The notes under the pieces are model-generated. The model was not told where the DNA came from, did no database searches, and worked only from the letters and a program-made list of their open reading frames with translations. 17,504 bases of DNA from positions 1 through 17,504 of the forward strand of contig CAZYXT010000047.1 of NCBI GenBank assembly GCA_964651505.1, read 5' to 3'. Positions 14,598 through 17,504 of the stretch are shown piece after piece. Every line of letters starts with the position of its first letter. The stretch's first letter is position 1. Origin of the DNA: Avisuccinivibrio_A sp964651505. Lineage in GTDB: Bacteria > Pseudomonadota > Gammaproteobacteria > Enterobacterales > Succinivibrionaceae. A program made the position numbers and the translations under genes.

Positions 14598-15443
14598 TTA
14601 TTGCCAGCAAAAGAAATACAACAGGCCAAAGCCCAGCACCAGCCTGTAGAGCACAAAGATGCCCATGCCCGATTTGGCAATGAACTTCATGAAAAAGTGA
14701 ATGACGCACAATGCCACGACAAAGGAGATGACCGCGCCTATCAGCATCTCTATGAAGGCTGCCCCCTCAAAGCCTTGCACATAAAGCTTATAGCCTTCCA
14801 AAGAGGCCGAGGCAAAGATCACGGGAATGGAGAGCAAAAAGCTAAAGCGCGCGGCCGCCTCGGGGCGCAGGCCCAAAAACAAGCCTGCCGTCAGGGTGAT
14901 GCCCGAGCGGGAGGTGCCCGGGATGAGAGCGAGGGCCTGCGCACAGCCGATGATGATGGCCTGCTGCCAGGTCATATAGCGCAAACTGTCATGGCGCTGT
15001 CCTTCAATCTTGACCAGGGTGCGCCAGCACAAGCGGCGGTTGATGTAGGAGGCAATGCCCAAAAGAATGCCAAAGAAGATGGTGCTGCAGGCTATGATTT
15101 CAATGGAGCGGGCTGCCGTGGAGACAAACTCCTCGAGCAAAAATCCCGCTGCGGCCACAGGAACGGTCGCTGCGATGAGATACCAGCCGACCCTGCTGAC
15201 AGGGCCGTTGCGCCTTTTGTATACCGACTCGACGGTAAAAAAGGCGATCTTGATGAGATCATAAAAGTAATAGATGATGACCGCCAGCAGAGTGCCTGTA
15301 TGGACGGCCACATCAAAAGCCAAACCCTGATCAGGCCAATTTAACAGCCTGCCGGGCAAAATCAGGTGGGCGCTCGAGGAAACCGGCAGAAACTCGGTGA
15401 CTCCCTGTAATATTGCCAGCACCACAATGTGGGTTAACGGCAC
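14598..15443 (-). CDS. uppP: Undecaprenyl-diphosphatase (BacA/UppP type)
   Basis: This integral membrane enzyme dephosphorylates undecaprenyl pyrophosphate to regenerate the carrier for peptidoglycan and O-antigen synthesis; extra copies give bacitracin resistance. It has 281 residues (E. coli 273). The first signature QGVTEFLPVSSSAHL is at residues 13-27 (E17, S24, H26), and the second, IPGTSRSG, at 174-181. Several hydrophobic helices include 45-60, 85-103, 114-132, 161-175, 199-212 and the C-terminal segment. The start is GTG at 15443 with AAGGAG 5 bp upstream (15449-15454). It lies 12 bp after the folK stop, as last gene of tsaD-folB-folK-uppP. Convergent cca lies 55 bp away without a clear terminator. 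Confidence 0.95.
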   Translation of the reverse strand: MPLTHIVVLAILQGVTEFLPVSSSAHLILPGRLLNWPDQGLAFDVAVHTGTLLAVIIYYFYDLIKIAFFTVESVYKRRNGPVSRVGWYLIAATVPVAAAGFLLEEFVSTAARSIEIIACSTIFFGILLGIASYINRRLCWRTLVKIEGQRHDSLRYMTWQQAIIIGCAQALALIPGTSRSGITLTAGLFLGLRPEAAARFSFLLSIPVIFASASLEGYKLYVQGFEGAAFIEMLIGAVISFVVALCVIHFFMKFIAKSGMGIFVLYRLVLGFGLLYFFCWQ

Positions 15444-15455
15444 AAAATCTCCTTA

Positions 15456-15986
15456 TTAGTTCCAGTCCGGAGCAGAACGGGAGAAGTCGAAATCCTGTTT
15501 TTCAACCTGCATGTTTTCAGGCAGACGCGGAGCCATTTCCGACCAGATCTCTTTGACCGAGATCTTAAGCAGAGGGTGGACGATGTTCTCGTCAATCTCG
15601 CACAAGGGGCACAATACGAAAGGATAATCCTGAATATCGTGGCGGGGCACCTTGCAAGGCTCGGTGGCAACCAGATCGCCGTAGAGCAGCACGTCGATGT
15701 CCAAACGGCGCTTGATGCCGAAATTGGTGCCGTTGTGGAACATCATCTCGCTGCCTGCCTGCTGCTCGATGTTTGCAATAACCTCCAAGAGATCGTTTAA
15801 AGACAACTTTGTGTCGCCCCCAGCCACCATGTTGAAATAATCTGGCTCGGCGCTGCGCACGGCTTTGCTGCGCCATACCGACGAGACGGCAAAATTCTCA
15901 AACAAAGGCTCGAGTTTGGCCTTTGCAAACAACATGGCATTTTCGCGATTTAAATTAGACCCAATTCCCAGATATACCTTAGTCAT
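15456..15986 (-). CDS. folK: 2-amino-4-hydroxy-6-hydroxymethyldihydropteridine pyrophosphokinase (HPPK)
   Basis: HPPK transfers pyrophosphate from ATP to 6-hydroxymethyl-7,8-dihydropterin, the step just after the FolB aldolase in folate synthesis. The 176 residues include GIGSNL (8-12 region), the FNMV substrate-binding stretch (51-54) and the metal-binding RRLDIDVLLYGD (93-104; D96, D98 match E. coli D95, D97). VPRHDIQDYPFVLCPLCEI matches E. coli VPHYDM...FMLWPLFEI. The C-terminal ~20 residues are polar and extend past the usual end (E. coli 159). ATG at 15986 overlaps the end of folB by 8 bp, with GGGGGAG just upstream, so the two are probably translationally coupled. In E. coli folK sits elsewhere (by pcnB). 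Confidence 0.93.
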   Translation of the reverse strand: MTKVYLGIGSNLNRENAMLFAKAKLEPLFENFAVSSVWRSKAVRSAEPDYFNMVAGGDTKLSLNDLLEVIANIEQQAGSEMMFHNGTNFGIKRRLDIDVLLYGDLVATEPCKVPRHDIQDYPFVLCPLCEIDENIVHPLLKISVKEIWSEMAPRLPENMQVEKQDFDFSRSAPDWN

Positions 15987-16344
15987 TTAACTCCCCCGCA
16001 GTCATAGCCGCCTCGACCCCTACTCCCTGCGTGAGCGGCACGGCCTGAAGCTTGGTCAGGGCAACTGTGACTTTTTGCAGCTTAAAATTCTTCAATATAA
16101 ACGCACACACCTCGTAAGCAAGACTCTCCAGCAGCTGTGCTTTGCGGTGCCTGATAAAATCCGTAACCTGACGGCACACTTGGGCATAATCGACCGATTC
16201 GGCAAGATCGCCCGTCAGTGCTGCCTTTTTAAGATCCAGCTCCATGACAATGTCCGCTTGCAGATCTTGTTCAAGCTCTCTTTCGTGGGGCAGGATGCCG
16301 ACGATGCAGGAAATCCTCAAGCCCCTGATAAAAACCTTGTCCAT
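15979..16344 (-). CDS. folB: Dihydroneopterin aldolase
   Basis: FolB cleaves 7,8-dihydroneopterin to 6-hydroxymethyl-7,8-dihydropterin and glycolaldehyde. It has 121 residues (E. coli 122). It begins MDKVFIRGLRISCIVGILPHERE, with E22 the substrate-anchoring glutamate region. LLESLAYEVCAFIL (71-84; E73) is the pterin-binding helix. K98 in LTKLQAV is the catalytic lysine; the usual KP that follows is KL here, a mild departure. ATG at 16344 lies 1 bp after the tsaD stop. It sits between tsaD and folK, so consecutive folate enzymes are adjacent. Confidence 0.93.
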   Translation of the reverse strand: MDKVFIRGLRISCIVGILPHERELEQDLQADIVMELDLKKAALTGDLAESVDYAQVCRQVTDFIRHRKAQLLESLAYEVCAFILKNFKLQKVTVALTKLQAVPLTQGVGVEAAMTAGELND

Positions 16345-16345
16345 C

Positions 16346-17359
16346 TTACATGGCCCTAAGCTCGGACAGAGGCCAGCGCGGATGCACCTCCACGCTCAAA
16401 TCCTTAACCTGCCCTGCCTTAAAGCGCAACATGCCGGCAAAGGCAATCATAGCCCCGTTGTCGGTGCAAAATTGGGGTCTGGCAAAATAAGCTTTGCCCT
16501 GCCGTCTTGCCATCAGATCGCAAAGGGCATTGCGCACTGCCATGTTGCAGCTGACCCCGCCTGCTGCCACCAAGACGTTTAACCCTGTCATGTCCAGAGC
16601 CCTTTGGCATTTGAGCACCAAAGTGTCGGCTGCCGCCTGCGTGAAACTTGCGGCGATATCTGCCTTGTCTTTTTGAAGATCAGCCGACCTCAACACGGCA
16701 TTGAGCACCGCCGTTTTAAGTCCTGCAAAGCTGAAATCGCAATTGGGCCGGTCGGCCATGGGCCTGGGGAAATGAAAAGCATGCGGATCGCCCGTTTGGG
16801 CAAGTTTCTCCAAGGCAGGCCCCCCGGGATAAGGCAGGCCCAGCAGCTTGGCACTTTTGTCAAAAGCCTCGCCTGCCGCGTCATCGACGGTCTGGCCAAG
16901 AAGCTGGTAGCAACCGGGTTTCTCTACTTTAATCAGCATGGTGTGGCCGCCTGATACCAAAAGAGCCACAAAGGGGAAAGAAGGAGGATCAGGCTCAAGC
17001 ATGGGCGCGAGCAGATGGCCTTCCATATGATGCACCGCCACCGCGGGGATCTTGAGGGCATAAGCCAAAGCTCGTCCTGCCACGGCCCCGGTGAGCAGCG
17101 CTCCGATGAGTCCCGGGCCTGCGGTATAGGCAATGGCGCTCAAATCGGACAATTTGAGATCGGCTTGCCTTAAAGCTTCGTTTACAAGAGGAACGATCCT
17201 TTTGATGTGATCGCGCGAGGCCAGCTCGGGGACCACCCCGCCGTATTCTGCGTGCATGGCGATCTGGGTGTGCAAAGCATGGCTGAGCAGGCCCTGCTTG
17301 TCATCGCAGATGGCAACTCCGGTTTCATCGCAAGAGCTTTCAATACCTAGAACTCGCAT
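16346..17359 (-). CDS. tsaD: tRNA threonylcarbamoyladenosine synthase component TsaD
   Basis: TsaD (Gcp/YgjD) with TsaB and TsaE transfers threonylcarbamoyl from TC-AMP to A37 of ANN-decoding tRNAs; it is essential in most bacteria. The start at 17359 gives MRVLGIESSCDETGVAI and exactly 337 residues, the same as E. coli. The frame continues upstream to 17476, but those 39 residues have no homology and span the promoter. Metal ligands are H111 and H115 (VHHMEGHLLAP). ASUKHA-fold blocks are VSGGHT, DDAAGEAFDK, YPGGP, FSFAGLKTA, AAGGVSCN and FCTDNGAMIAFAG. No clear Shine-Dalgarno precedes the ATG. It is first in tsaD-folB-folK-uppP. In E. coli tsaD also lies close to folB and uppP. Confidence 0.96.
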   Translation of the reverse strand: MRVLGIESSCDETGVAICDDKQGLLSHALHTQIAMHAEYGGVVPELASRDHIKRIVPLVNEALRQADLKLSDLSAIAYTAGPGLIGALLTGAVAGRALAYALKIPAVAVHHMEGHLLAPMLEPDPPSFPFVALLVSGGHTMLIKVEKPGCYQLLGQTVDDAAGEAFDKSAKLLGLPYPGGPALEKLAQTGDPHAFHFPRPMADRPNCDFSFAGLKTAVLNAVLRSADLQKDKADIAASFTQAAADTLVLKCQRALDMTGLNVLVAAGGVSCNMAVRNALCDLMARRQGKAYFARPQFCTDNGAMIAFAGMLRFKAGQVKDLSVEVHPRWPLSELRAM

Positions 17360-17396
17360 AAGAAGAGCACGCTTGAAAAAATCAACACAAATGAGG

Positions 17397-17405
17397 ATTT
17401 TAGCA
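17397..17405 (-). promoter_or_regulatory. Candidate extended -10 promoter of tsaD-folB-folK-uppP
   Basis: On the minus strand TGCTAAAAT is an extended -10 (TG-N-TAAAAT), with a predicted start near 17390 and a leader of about 30 nt. No convincing -35 hexamer is seen. The rest of the right edge (17406-17504) holds no gene I can support. Confidence 0.4.
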
Positions 17406-17504
17406 GAATTCGGCTTGCAGCACACTAAAAAATTGGCCCTGCACAAAGGCGCGCACCATCCCTGCAGGCTTTGCAAAAAAGATCTTCTTGCATCTTTTGG
17501 CAGA

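Noticed and set aside
14601..15344. 247-residue plus-strand open frame opposite uppP
   Set aside because: Antisense shadow of a clear membrane-protein gene; composition is that of a complement frame (rich in H, Q, D, G, A) with no family match.
17360..17476. N-terminal extension of TsaD
   Set aside because: Homology and length (337 residues) fix the start at 17359; the extension spans the likely promoter.

Overview
The window looks like a chromosomal segment of a gammaproteobacterium. Nearly every core gene reads like its Escherichia coli counterpart. The right half also keeps the E. coli-type order and strands: tsaD, folB and uppP on the minus strand, cca and ygiM on the plus strand, ygiF and glnE on the minus strand. 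The AAA-ATPase/PD-(D/E)XK gene at the left is of a kind often multicopy in host-associated anaerobes. That makes an enteric anaerobe such as a Succinivibrionaceae member plausible, but the family assignment is inference. Several genes start with GTG behind strong Shine-Dalgarno sites (glnE, ygiF, uppP, ygiM).

Left edge (1-2283): the 3' end of an unidentified gene, then an AT-rich leader, then a plus-strand gene for a predicted ATP-binding protein with a C-terminal nuclease-like domain. Its reading frame runs through the hairpin that serves as terminator for the opposing gal operon, so its C-terminus may be altered.

Galactose region (2226-6746): a compact minus-strand operon galE-galT-galK (Leloir pathway) ends at a strong 12-bp-stem terminator. 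It is transcribed divergently from a GalR-type LacI-family repressor. The 236-bp divergent region holds a good sigma70 promoter for galE. An 18-bp near-perfect GalR-type operator overlaps its -10 box. A second LacI-family-type dyad lies 157 bp away in front of galR, and further inverted repeats lie just upstream of the galE -35.

Envelope pair (6840-8275): an LpxL-type late lipid A acyltransferase with an unusual basic N-terminal extension, followed by a small DUF4156-type lipoprotein.

Conserved core block (8313-17359): glnE and ygiF (CYTH-CHAD) form a minus-strand unit. The ygiM-like SH3/membrane-anchor gene and cca run the other way. The minus-strand unit tsaD-folB-folK-uppP closes the window, with genes overlapping or 1-12 bp apart; here folK sits next to folB. 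No rRNA, tRNA, CRISPR array or complete insertion sequence was seen. I did not find an obviously new system. The most interesting points are the gal control region and the reading frame running into the gal terminator.
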